From CAVVYW01 sp963752605 (GTDB lineage: Bacteria; Actinomycetota; Thermoleophilia; Solirubrobacterales; 70-9): DNA of 64,000 nucleotides. Both the position numbers and the translations under genes were made by a program. The notes beneath the pieces were generated by a model. The model was not told the DNA's origin. It did no database searches and worked only from the letters and a program-made list of their open reading frames with translations. This document shows, piece by piece, positions 16,940 through 24,306 of the stretch (its first letter is position 1; every line of letters begins with the position of its first letter). Location: contig CAVVYW010000005.1 of the NCBI GenBank assembly GCA_963752605.1, positions 1,054,001 through 1,118,000 on the forward strand. The letters run 5' to 3'.

Positions 16940-17060
16940 TGCTCCACCCTGAGCAAGGAGCTTGCAGCGACCGACAGGCGCGGCAGCGACTAGGGGGACA
17001 CGGAAGCACGACCGCCCAGGGGGTGAGCGGGTTTCCTCGACTCAACCAAAGGAGGAGAGC

Positions 17061-17453
17061 GTGCCCGAACCCGTTGAGCCATCTCTCCCCGACGAGCTCC
17101 TGCGGATCAAGAAGGCGGACGGAGCTGATCGCGCCCTCACGCTCGAGGCCGAGGGCGAGCTCGACCTGAGCACGGCCAATCGGCTCCATGACTCGCTGAT
17201 GGTGCCGATCTCGGAGGGCCTGGACCTAATGGTGGACCTGACGCGCGTCAGCTTCATCGACTCCTCGGGGATCGCCGCGCTCGTCCGGGCGTTCCGATCC
17301 CTGGACGGCGCAGGTCGAATGAGCGTGCTGATCGCGCCGGGCTCGCAGGTCGCAAGGATCTTCGAGATCGCCCGCTTGGATGACGCCCTGCCGACCTTCA
17401 CCGACCGCGCCGAGGCGGTCAGCGGGCTGAGAGCGCCCGGGGCGGCGCGCTAG
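17061..17453 (+). CDS. STAS-domain anti-sigma factor antagonist
   Basis: About 130 residues from a GTG preceded by an excellent AAAGGAGGAG site. The STAS domain includes LEAEGELDLSTANRL, DLTRVSFIDSSGIAALVRAF (the serine pair is the site phosphorylated by partner anti-sigma kinases in SpoIIAA/RsbV-like proteins) and a C-terminal helix FEIARLDDALPTF. It should relieve inhibition of an alternative sigma factor when unphosphorylated. No kinase or SigB/F gene is within the window. Its stop interlocks as CTAG with the convergent DUF2294 gene. Confidence 0.88.
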   Translation: MPEPVEPSLPDELLRIKKADGADRALTLEAEGELDLSTANRLHDSLMVPISEGLDLMVDLTRVSFIDSSGIAALVRAFRSLDGAGRMSVLIAPGSQVARIFEIARLDDALPTFTDRAEAVSGLRAPGAAR

Positions 17454-17875
17454 TCCTCAGGGGAAGCAGCAGCCTCGGGGGGACCAGCGCCGTCCTCGCC
17501 GCCGGCCGGTGCTTCCTGCGGCTCGAGGACGAATAGCTCGACGGCCAGATCCGGGTCGGTATGGATCTGGCTCATGTAGGCGATCACCCTGCGCCCGGTC
17601 GCGCCCTCTACGACCTTCGTGAACTCCTCCTCCATCGCCTGCTGGAAGCTGCGTCGCATCTGATAGACGGACTCGGTCTTGCCCGTTTCGACCAGGGTGC
17701 GCTCCACGGTCGTGAACCCGCCCCGCAGGATCGAGATGACGGTGTCGTTGACCATGTGCGTCTTGGCCTTGGTCGGCCCCTTGCCGTAGTAGCGGCTATG
17801 CAGCTGGACCAGGCCCGTGGAGATCGCGGCCAGCATTTCACCGCGCGCTGCGCCGGGGACGGCACCGTCAGGCAT
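17450..17875 (-). CDS. DUF2294 domain protein
   Basis: 141 residues from ATG 17875 (AGGAGGT lies only a few bases before it). The family pattern is clear: LVQLHSRYYGKGPTKAKTHMVNDTVISILRGGFTTVERTLVE, then YQMRRSFQQAMEEEFTKVVEGATGRRVIAYMSQ and LAVELFVLEP. DUF2294 proteins are small cytoplasmic proteins of unsettled function; some have been linked to bicarbonate or stress phenotypes, which I cannot test here. A Gly/Glu/Ala-rich tail of about 20 residues follows the domain. A second member of the family is encoded divergently 180 bases away. Confidence 0.85.
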   Translation of the reverse strand: MPDGAVPGAARGEMLAAISTGLVQLHSRYYGKGPTKAKTHMVNDTVISILRGGFTTVERTLVETGKTESVYQMRRSFQQAMEEEFTKVVEGATGRRVIAYMSQIHTDPDLAVELFVLEPQEAPAGGEDGAGPPEAAASPED

Positions 17876-17992
17876 ATACCTCCTACCGCTCCGCTGCTCT
17901 CTGGTAAGGGAGAGTCCGAAGGGAAGAGTGGCGGTTAGACCCAACGAGCCCACAAAGCCCGGCCGTCGCGGCGACTGGGGATCGCGTTCCAC

Positions 17993-18015
17993 GTTACTCC
18001 TTTCCATCCGGGATA
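17993..18015 (+). promoter_or_regulatory. possible SigB/SigF-type promoter for the second DUF2294 gene
   Basis: GTTA, 13 bases, then GGGATA resembles the general-stress pattern GTTT-N13-15-GGGTAT. Start, ribosome site (GGGAG at 18044) and GTG (18053/18056) follow at sensible distances. The nearby STAS antagonist makes stress-sigma control plausible. Weak by itself. Confidence 0.3.
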
Positions 18016-18052
18016 ACGGATCGATTCCACAAACGCGCCCAACGGGAGTAAA

Positions 18053-18586
18053 GTGGTGTGGCTGCCCACGCAGCGGGCGCTTCCCGACGCAGGGCAGTAC
18101 TTCAGCAGCGCATGGACGCTCATCCCCCGGTCCAGGTCGGTGAGCGGACACGGCGGCCCCTCTAACGAGGCGGTTTTTGTCTTGCCAGATCGCTCAGACG
18201 AACCCCAGGACCCGCATCCCCGCAGGAGCGGCGACCCGTCCCCGCCGACCGCCGGGGAGGTCACCGATGAGATCGCGGACTCAATCCACCGGATCTACGA
18301 GGAGTCCTATGGACGAGGCGCGGAGCACGCCACGGCGGGACTCATAGGGGACTTCGTCATCGTGGTGCTCGACAGCCTCGAGCTGCTGCCGAATGAGGAG
18401 CTCCTCGTCGGGAGCGGGCAGCGGGATGCCGTGGCCCAGGTCCGGCATCAGTACGAGGACGTGATTCAGCCCACCTTCCGCGCGGCGGTCGAACGCGCGA
18501 CCGGGCGCAAGGTGATCGGGTTCGAGAGCACGACCAGCATCGATGAGCCCCGCTTCATGGTCGCGATTTTCAAGCTAGAGCCGTAG
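18053..18586 (+). CDS. second DUF2294-like protein
   Basis: Up to 177 residues. The C-terminal 110 residues match DUF2294 in outline: IADSIHRIYEESYGRGAEHATAGLIGDFVIVVLDSLELLPNEELL, VRHQYEDVIQPTFRAAVERATGRKVIGFES and ARFMVAIF-like end (RFMVAIFKLEP). It differs from its neighbour in the GPTKA motif, replaced by AEHATA. The N-terminal 65 residues look disordered and the start is uncertain: GTG 18053 or 18056 has a GGGAG site, GTG 18140 and TTG 18182 are alternatives. The arrangement with the divergent paralog suggests a shared control region. Confidence 0.75.
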   Translation: MVWLPTQRALPDAGQYFSSAWTLIPRSRSVSGHGGPSNEAVFVLPDRSDEPQDPHPRRSGDPSPPTAGEVTDEIADSIHRIYEESYGRGAEHATAGLIGDFVIVVLDSLELLPNEELLVGSGQRDAVAQVRHQYEDVIQPTFRAAVERATGRKVIGFESTTSIDEPRFMVAIFKLEP

Positions 18587-18599
18587 CGCTAGGGCCGCG

Positions 18600-19619
18600 T
18601 CAGGACCAGGTGTCGCCCTTGATGGGCGGGTGAGACACGATCGGCTTCAGCAGGAGCGCCTCGCGCGCGCGGTCGACGATCCGGCTGGCGGTCAGCCCGA
18701 AGTGCTCCATGCAGGCCTCCGCAGTGCCGGAGACGCCGAATTCGTCCTGCATGCCGAGTGCGAAGACGGGCACCGGGTGCTGTTCGGCGGCCACCTGGCG
18801 GATGGCGTCGGCGAGCCCGCCGACCACGCGGTGCTCCTCGGCGGTCACGGCGACTCCCGTCCTGGCGAGAGAGGTAAGGACGCCCTGGGAATCGATCGGC
18901 TTGATGATCGAGACGTTCACGACCTCGGCCTCCACCCCGTCCTCTCGCTCCAGGGTCTCCGCCGCCTCGAGGCCGCGCCAGACCATGTGGCCGCAGACGA
19001 AGATCGAGATGTCCTTGCCCTCGCGCAGGACGTCCAGGCCGTCACCGAGCGTCTCCGGGATGTGGTCGTAGACCATCGGCGTCTTGGGCCGGCCGAAGCG
19101 CAGGTAGATCGGGCCCTCGCGCTCGTATGACTCGTAGGTCGCGGTGTAGGCCTGGTTGTAGTCGGCGGGGACGATCACCTGCATCCTCGGCATCGCCCGC
19201 ATCAGGGCGATGTCCTCGATCATCTGATGCGAGGCGCCGTCCTCCCCCAGCGAGACCCCGCCGTGGCTGGCGCCGATCCGCATCTTGAACGTGCGGTCCC
19301 CGGCGGCGTGCTTCACGTTGTGCGCGATCCCGAGGCGGACCTGGTCGTAGGAGCGCGAGGTGGCGAAGATCGCGAAGGTCGAGGCGTAGGGAACCTTGCC
19401 GGTGACGGCGAGCCCGCACGCCATCGACATCATGTTCGCCTCCGCCGCGCCGCAGTTGAAGAAGCGGTCGGGGAACTGCTTGCCGAACTTCATCGACTGG
19501 GTGGAGACGGCGAGGTCGGCGTCGAGCGCGACCACGTCATCGTGTTCCTCGCCGAGGTCCACCAGGGCGTCGCCATAGGCCTGGCGGGTCGCGATCGGCT
19601 CGGTCTGGACCTCGGGCAT
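18600..19619 (-). CDS. transketolase, C-terminal subunit (split enzyme)
   Basis: 339 residues covering the pyrimidine-binding and C-terminal domains of a transketolase. Conserved stretches include FNCGAAEANMMSMACGLAVTGKVPYASTFAIF, the catalytic-site Glu region (GAAEANM), HGGVSLGEDGASHQMIEDIALMRAMPRMQVIVPAD, and the C-terminal fold VGGLADAIRQVAAE. It pairs with the N-terminal subunit encoded immediately upstream, whose stop it overlaps by one base (TGATG). Together they would transfer C2 units between sugar phosphates; split forms are also used by DXP-synthase-like and unknown enzymes, so the substrate is not certain. Confidence 0.9.
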   Translation of the reverse strand: MPEVQTEPIATRQAYGDALVDLGEEHDDVVALDADLAVSTQSMKFGKQFPDRFFNCGAAEANMMSMACGLAVTGKVPYASTFAIFATSRSYDQVRLGIAHNVKHAAGDRTFKMRIGASHGGVSLGEDGASHQMIEDIALMRAMPRMQVIVPADYNQAYTATYESYEREGPIYLRFGRPKTPMVYDHIPETLGDGLDVLREGKDISIFVCGHMVWRGLEAAETLEREDGVEAEVVNVSIIKPIDSQGVLTSLARTGVAVTAEEHRVVGGLADAIRQVAAEQHPVPVFALGMQDEFGVSGTAEACMEHFGLTASRIVDRAREALLLKPIVSHPPIKGDTWS

Positions 19620-20536
19620 CAGCCGTTCCCCTTCTTCTCGAGCACCTTGGTCTGCTCGGCGAGGGTGGCCTCCAGCTCCTCCATCGCCTGCTCCTCCTGC
19701 TCGGTGGTGGGCGGCTTGCCGTGGAACCCGAAGCGGCCCTCCATGAAGGAGACGCCGCGGCCCTTCTTGGTCTGGGCGACGATCGCCGCCGGCCCGTCCA
19801 CGCTGCGGCTGCGCTCAAGGGCCTCGAGGATCGCATCCATGTCGTGGCCGTCGATCTCGACCGCGTCCCAGCCGAAGGACTCGAACTTGGCGCGCACGTC
19901 GCCGATGTCCATGACCTCCTCGGTGGTCCCGTCGGTCTGAAGGTGGTTGTAGTCGACGATCGCCGTCAGGTTGGAGACGTCGTAGTGGGCGGCCGCAGTC
20001 GCGCCCTCCCAGGTCTCGCCCTCCTGGCAGTCGCCGTCGGAGAGCAGGCAGTAGGTGTGGGCAACCTCGTCCAGGCCGTCCAGGCGCAGGGCGAGGCAGA
20101 TGCCCACCGACATCGAGAGGCCCTGACCGAGCGAACCGGTCGAGACCTCGATCCCCGGCGTCCGGTTCATGTCCGGGTGGCCCTGGAGGTGGGAGCCGAT
20201 CTGGCGCAGGCCCATCAGATCGGCCGGCGAGAAGTAACCGTGCTCGGCCAGCGCCGCATACTGGATCGGGGCGGCGTGCCCCTTGGAGAGCACGAAGCGG
20301 TCGCGCTCGGGCCACATTGGCTTCTTCGGGTCGTGGCGGAGGACGCGGTAGTAGAGCGCCGTGACGATGTCGGCCGCCGACAGCGAGCTGTCGAGGTGGC
20401 CGGACTTGGCGACCGCGAGCATGCTGACGCAGCGCATCCGCAGCACTGTCGCGAAACGCTCGAGCTCGGCCACCGAGAGTTCCTCGCCCGTCGCGGGCGT
20501 CGGCTTGGGGTCGGGAACGGGCTTGAGGTGCGCCAT
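19619..20536 (-). CDS. transketolase, N-terminal (thiamine diphosphate-binding) subunit
   Basis: About 305 residues. Thiamine-diphosphate features are SKGHAAPIQYAAL, TGSLGQGLSMSVGICLAL and the metal-binding motif LLSDGDCQEGETWEGATAAAHYDVSNLTAIVDYNHLQTDG, in which GDG...N is intact. AKSGHLDSSLSAADIVTALYY is the conserved entry helix. The start chosen is ATG 20536; the frame extends upstream with low-quality sequence toward the divergent lipoprotein gene. The C-terminal Glu/Gln-rich helix precedes the coupled second subunit. Confidence 0.9.
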   Translation of the reverse strand: MAHLKPVPDPKPTPATGEELSVAELERFATVLRMRCVSMLAVAKSGHLDSSLSAADIVTALYYRVLRHDPKKPMWPERDRFVLSKGHAAPIQYAALAEHGYFSPADLMGLRQIGSHLQGHPDMNRTPGIEVSTGSLGQGLSMSVGICLALRLDGLDEVAHTYCLLSDGDCQEGETWEGATAAAHYDVSNLTAIVDYNHLQTDGTTEEVMDIGDVRAKFESFGWDAVEIDGHDMDAILEALERSRSVDGPAAIVAQTKKGRGVSFMEGRFGFHGKPPTTEQEEQAMEELEATLAEQTKVLEKKGNG

Positions 20537-20636
20537 CTCGCGCTTTCGTCGAGCCTTCTGGTCAGGGACCGCCTCGGGCTTCAAGACGGGGGCGCGAGGG
20601 TAGCAGCGGGCGGCACTGGCTGAGAACCTACGACAC

Positions 20637-21299
20637 GTGACGGCGGGAAAGGGATCGCTGACCTTGGTGGCCACCCTCGTGCTCGTGGTGGCCGTCTCCT
20701 CCTGCGGGTCGGACGAGGACCCTGCAACGTCAGAGCCGACCGGGACCGAGCGGGTTGGCGGGACCCTCGACGAGGGGCCCGCCACGGTGCCTCCCGAGGA
20801 GCTGGGGGCGGCGGCCACGGAGGCGAGCCCCGAGGCAGCCGCCGGGCCGGCCGAGACCGGCGAGCTGTCCGAGGAGGACGAGGCCGCGGTGGCGGCCGCG
20901 GTCCGCTCCTACATACAGGGCCTCAACCGCCGCGACGCCGCGGCGGTCTGCGCGATGTTCGAGCCCGGCGCGCTTCAGGTCCGGGAGCTGCCACGCCGCC
21001 GGGGCGGCTGCGCCGCGTCCGTCGAGGCGTCCCTCGGTCATGCGCGGCCCGGGGGCATCCCCGTCTGGAAGCGGACGACGATCAAGGAGCTGAAGGAGGT
21101 CTCGGTCGGCGCCGACCGGGCGCGCGTCACGGCGAGCGTCGTCCACCAGTTCGCCGACCGCAAGTACCCGTCGGTCGAGGACGACGTGATCTACCTGGAT
21201 CGCTCGGGCGACAGCTGGCTGCTGGCAAAGCCGAGCGGGACGCTCTACCGCGCGGTCGGCTACCCCGAGCCGCCGCTGCGGGCGCTTACACCGCCCTAA
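20637..21299 (+). CDS. lipoprotein of unknown function with NTF2-like C-terminal part
   Basis: 220 residues from GTG 20637. The N-terminus is a lipoprotein signal: hydrophobic LTLVATLVLVVAV, then lipobox SSC with Cys at about 22, so the mature protein is lipid-anchored on the outer face of the membrane. A Glu/Ala/Pro-rich linker (25-80) follows. The C-terminal 130 residues (AAVRSYIQGLNRRDAAAVCAMFEP..., ARVTASVVHQFAD..., SWLLAKPSGTLYRAV) look like a SnoaL/NTF2 cone fold. It has two Cys in that part. The stop interlocks with the convergent Mau-like gene (shared CTAA). Confidence 0.78.
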   Translation: MTAGKGSLTLVATLVLVVAVSSCGSDEDPATSEPTGTERVGGTLDEGPATVPPEELGAAATEASPEAAAGPAETGELSEEDEAAVAAAVRSYIQGLNRRDAAAVCAMFEPGALQVRELPRRRGGCAASVEASLGHARPGGIPVWKRTTIKELKEVSVGADRARVTASVVHQFADRKYPSVEDDVIYLDRSGDSWLLAKPSGTLYRAVGYPEPPLRALTPP

Positions 21300-22780
21300 A
21301 ACCTATGGTTCCCGGACCCGCGCGGGGCGCGCCGGCGGATCCGCTTCCCCTGCAGATCGGTCTTCATGATCCGGGCGTCGGGGCTCTGGGCGCTGTACCC
21401 GAGCACGGTCGCGTACGCGATGTCATCCGTCAGGGCCGTGGACCAGATCTGGGCGATGCCGCGACGGGTGCTCATCAGGGACCTCCCGGGGCCGCCCTTG
21501 CCTCGGCTTCGGATCATCAGCCGGCTGCGGTGGGCGTCGGTCCGGGAGTACACGAACGAGTCCCCATTGATCGCCGGGTTGAAGAGCAGCAGCCGGTTGG
21601 AGCGGACCAGCACCTTTGTGTCGTTCGTGCCGAGGCCCTGCTGCACGATCCTGCTCCCCTCCGGCGTCGCGATCCCGTAGACGAGGTTGGCGCCGTCGAG
21701 GCTGGGCCGGCTCACCTGACCGGCGCCCCCGATCGTGCTGACCGTCTGCACGGGGCCGGGCGCCCCGATGCTGGAGATGTTGCGGGCGAAGATCCCCTCT
21801 CCTCCAGCCGGAAACCGCGCGCGATAGACGAGCCAGCTGTCGGAGACCGCGAGAGCATCGGCGCCGGCCGTCTCGAGCTTGGCGACCGAGGCCAGCGAGC
21901 TCCGGCTGAACAGCTCGGTGCTGCCGTCGGACGCGATCACCGCGAGATAGGAACCCCCGATCGCCGGATCGCCGCCGTTCAGCGCGAACTCGACCCCTCC
22001 GCTGCGCAGGACGCCGGCCCCGCCGAGCCGTTCGAAGGCGAACGCGTCGAGGGTCGCGGAAGGATCGGTGGCGGTCGGGGCCACCTCGTCGGTCGCCCCG
22101 GCGCTGCCCGGAACGACCACCAGCGCGAGGGCCACGGCCGCGAGCGCGGCGGCGTCGCCGCGGCGCAGGCCGAGGTAGACGCCCGGGTGCTCGCACATCA
22201 GGGCGTTCGCGCGGATGCCGAAGGGCCTTCCGGCGAAGGGCGCCAGCGCGACGATCGGGATCGCCCGCCCCACCCCGAAGCTCACTCCGAGCAGGAGCCC
22301 GAGCTCGGGATCGCCCACCGCAAGGCTCACCCCCGCCAGGGCCCAGACGCCGAAGGAGAGCACGAAGGTGGTGAAGCCGATCCCAAGCAGGACCCCGTAG
22401 AGCGCCGCCGCCAGCGGCATCGGCATCACGCGGCGCCAGTGCTCGGGTAGCTGGCGGCGGATCTGGGGGACGATTCGCGTCCCGCGGAGCTCGAGCACGG
22501 CGGCGAGCACCGCGATCGCCGCGGCCGCCAGATACGCCGTCCGACCCCCCGCGCCGTGCAGCACCTCGCCGAGCGCCGCCAGCGAGCCGAAGGTGAGCAC
22601 CCCTCCGGCCACCGCGCCGGGCAGGAAGGTCGCGCAGGCGGCCAGCGTCGTCCGGCGCCCACCGAGATGGCCGGTCGGCCCGATCGTCTCGATCACCGAC
22701 AGCCCGCAGGGCGAGAAGGTGCCCGTGGCCCCGATCAGCAGGGCGGCTACCGCCAGCGAGATCTCGAGCGGGCCCAGCAT
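21296..22780 (-). CDS. MauF/CcdA-like membrane protein fused to a beta-propeller-like domain
   Basis: 494 residues from ATG 22780, which overlaps the upstream stop as TGATG. Residues 1-220 hold about seven membrane segments with TFSPCGLSVIETIGP in the first loop, resembling the CcdA/DsbD/MauF electron-transfer family that moves reducing power across the membrane. Residues 220-490 follow one more hydrophobic segment and read as repeated beta blades (LAVSDSWLVYRARF, ANLVYGIATPEGSRIV, DSFVYSRTDAHRSRLMIRS, DDIAYATVLGY), a TolB-like propeller that should lie outside. The fusion is unusual. Context with MauED- and MauA-like genes supports the MauF reading. Confidence 0.75.
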   Translation of the reverse strand: MLGPLEISLAVAALLIGATGTFSPCGLSVIETIGPTGHLGGRRTTLAACATFLPGAVAGGVLTFGSLAALGEVLHGAGGRTAYLAAAAIAVLAAVLELRGTRIVPQIRRQLPEHWRRVMPMPLAAALYGVLLGIGFTTFVLSFGVWALAGVSLAVGDPELGLLLGVSFGVGRAIPIVALAPFAGRPFGIRANALMCEHPGVYLGLRRGDAAALAAVALALVVVPGSAGATDEVAPTATDPSATLDAFAFERLGGAGVLRSGGVEFALNGGDPAIGGSYLAVIASDGSTELFSRSSLASVAKLETAGADALAVSDSWLVYRARFPAGGEGIFARNISSIGAPGPVQTVSTIGGAGQVSRPSLDGANLVYGIATPEGSRIVQQGLGTNDTKVLVRSNRLLLFNPAINGDSFVYSRTDAHRSRLMIRSRGKGGPGRSLMSTRRGIAQIWSTALTDDIAYATVLGYSAQSPDARIMKTDLQGKRIRRRAPRGSGNHRF

Positions 22781-23388
22781 CAACAAGGCACCTGGGTGTC
22801 GTAGTAGAGGACACAGAAGACCTTGCGGCCCGCGAAGCAGTACCCGGTCAGCGCGGCGTCGCCGTTGATGCGGGTGCTGTGCCGCGAGCAGCAGTCGACC
22901 AGCCGCCGCACTTTGCCGCCGCAGCAGCGGTACCAGGAGGCGTCGACCCTGGTCGGGATCCCGTAGATGGTCTGGACGCGATCGCAGACCCGGGTCCGCG
23001 GCGCCGGCGGCAGTGGCCTGCCGTCGGGGTCCTTGAGGACCTGGCCGGACTCATCGACCGGCAGGCCCGAGGCGTCCACGACGCGCCCCGTGTCGTCCAC
23101 CGGCTTGCCGTCGCTCGCCCGCAGGGGGAAGCCGTTGCCGTCGATCCGCGGCAGGCCGGTCGGGTGCGGGCAGGAACCCGTCGTGAAGATGTGCCCGCAG
23201 AAGTGGAAGGCGTCGGAGTCGCCGGGCTCGATCAGGGTGCCCACGGTCCGAGCGGCGGTGGCGCCGACCAGAGCCGCGCTCACCCTGGCCAGAAAGCCGC
23301 GCCGCGAGGTGTCCCGCGCGAGCGTGTCGGTGATCCGGTCGAGGTGCTCAGGCACCGATCGGAAGTCCCCCGAGCGCCCTCTCCCCAT
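22780..23388 (-). CDS. methylamine dehydrogenase light-chain-like (MauA-like) Cys-rich exported protein
   Basis: Up to 202 residues. The N-terminus LDRITDTLARDTSRRGFLARVSAALVGATAA is a twin-arginine leader of the same design as MauA leaders. The mature part has 10 cysteines, near the 12 of the MADH light chain, and the C-terminus WYRCCGGKVRRLVDCC...GYCFAGRKVFCVLYYD aligns by eye with the RDCCG...WCFGA...YHC end of MauA. The Trp that precedes CFG in MauA (one half of TTQ) is Tyr here, and no Trp is seen at the other TTQ position. A 45-residue DG-repeat insertion lies in the middle. The start is ATG 23388, or GTG 23355. Confidence 0.75.
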   Translation of the reverse strand: MGRGRSGDFRSVPEHLDRITDTLARDTSRRGFLARVSAALVGATAARTVGTLIEPGDSDAFHFCGHIFTTGSCPHPTGLPRIDGNGFPLRASDGKPVDDTGRVVDASGLPVDESGQVLKDPDGRPLPPAPRTRVCDRVQTIYGIPTRVDASWYRCCGGKVRRLVDCCSRHSTRINGDAALTGYCFAGRKVFCVLYYDTQVPC

Positions 23389-24283
23389 CTTCGATCCCCG
23401 CTTCGGCGAAGCCGCTCGAGCGGCGCCGGTCCGCGGTCGCCAGCACGCTCTCGAGCTGTGCCAGGTTGTTGAAGGTGCCCTTGGCGAGGACGGTGCCCCG
23501 CTCGTCGAGCGCGACCGCGAACGGGCTGCCTGGCACGCCGAGCCCGCGCCACAGATCCGCCTCGGCGGCCTCGTCGAAGACGCCGACCGCCACCAGCGGG
23601 TCCTTTGCGACGTTCTCGATCGCGGGCGCCAGGGTCTGGCAGATGTGGCAGCCCTCCGAGGTGAAGACGCCGAGCGCCAGCCGGGCGCCGTCCAGGGGAA
23701 TCCGCTGGCCGAGCAGCGGGGCCTCGTCGCCGACCTCCGGCCCCTCCCCGGCGATCTCGAGCGCTCCCTGGGTCCCGAGCCGCAGGCGCAGCATCCCGAC
23801 CTCGCGGGCGAGAGCGAGTACCGAAACCGCCAGAGCGGCGCACGCGCCCAGCGCCACCACGATGCCGGCCGCCAGCCAGGCCTCGGTGCTCGGGTCGGAT
23901 GACGGAAGCCACGGGATCGCGGCGAAGCCTGCGGCGAGGGCCAGGTTCCGGGCCACGCCCACCCAGCTGACCGTGGAGCGGGCGCCGAAGCAGGCGCAGG
24001 GCGCCCCCGCCAGGCCGCGCAGCAGGGCGCCGGCCGTCAGCGCCGCGAACAGCGCCATCAGGGCGGCTGCGCCGTAGGCCGCGCCGTCCACTCCGGCCGC
24101 CACAGCGATGGCCAGGCCGAGCTCGGTCGCGATCAGTGCCGCCCACGCAACGTCCCGCAACCAGCCCTGTTCGAAGCCGAAGGTCCCGAGCGCCTCCCGG
24201 CTCGATCCCGGCCCGGCCAGCTTGGCCAGCGCCGCTCCCGCAAGCACACCCGCCAACGCCAATCGAAAGAGAATCTCGAGCAT
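23348..24283 (-). CDS. MauE-MauD fusion: DoxX-like membrane domain plus thioredoxin-like domain
   Basis: 311 residues. Residues 1-140 have four membrane segments with conserved FRLALAGVLAGAALAKL and a Cys pair (CACFG), the MauE/DoxX-related pattern. One more hydrophobic segment follows, then a periplasm-facing thioredoxin-like domain with the active site SEGCHICQTLAP (CxxC) and VPGSPFAVALDERG (cis-Pro loop), matching MauD. In methylamine utilisation MauE and MauD are separate and help form disulfides in the light chain; here they are fused. The MauA-like gene overlaps its 3' end, which suggests they act together. Confidence 0.82.
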   Translation of the reverse strand: MLEILFRLALAGVLAGAALAKLAGPGSSREALGTFGFEQGWLRDVAWAALIATELGLAIAVAAGVDGAAYGAAALMALFAALTAGALLRGLAGAPCACFGARSTVSWVGVARNLALAAGFAAIPWLPSSDPSTEAWLAAGIVVALGACAALAVSVLALAREVGMLRLRLGTQGALEIAGEGPEVGDEAPLLGQRIPLDGARLALGVFTSEGCHICQTLAPAIENVAKDPLVAVGVFDEAAEADLWRGLGVPGSPFAVALDERGTVLAKGTFNNLAQLESVLATADRRRSSGFAEAGIEDGERALGGLPIGA

Positions 24284-24306
24284 CCCTCCGACCGCACGCT
24301 ACCCGG

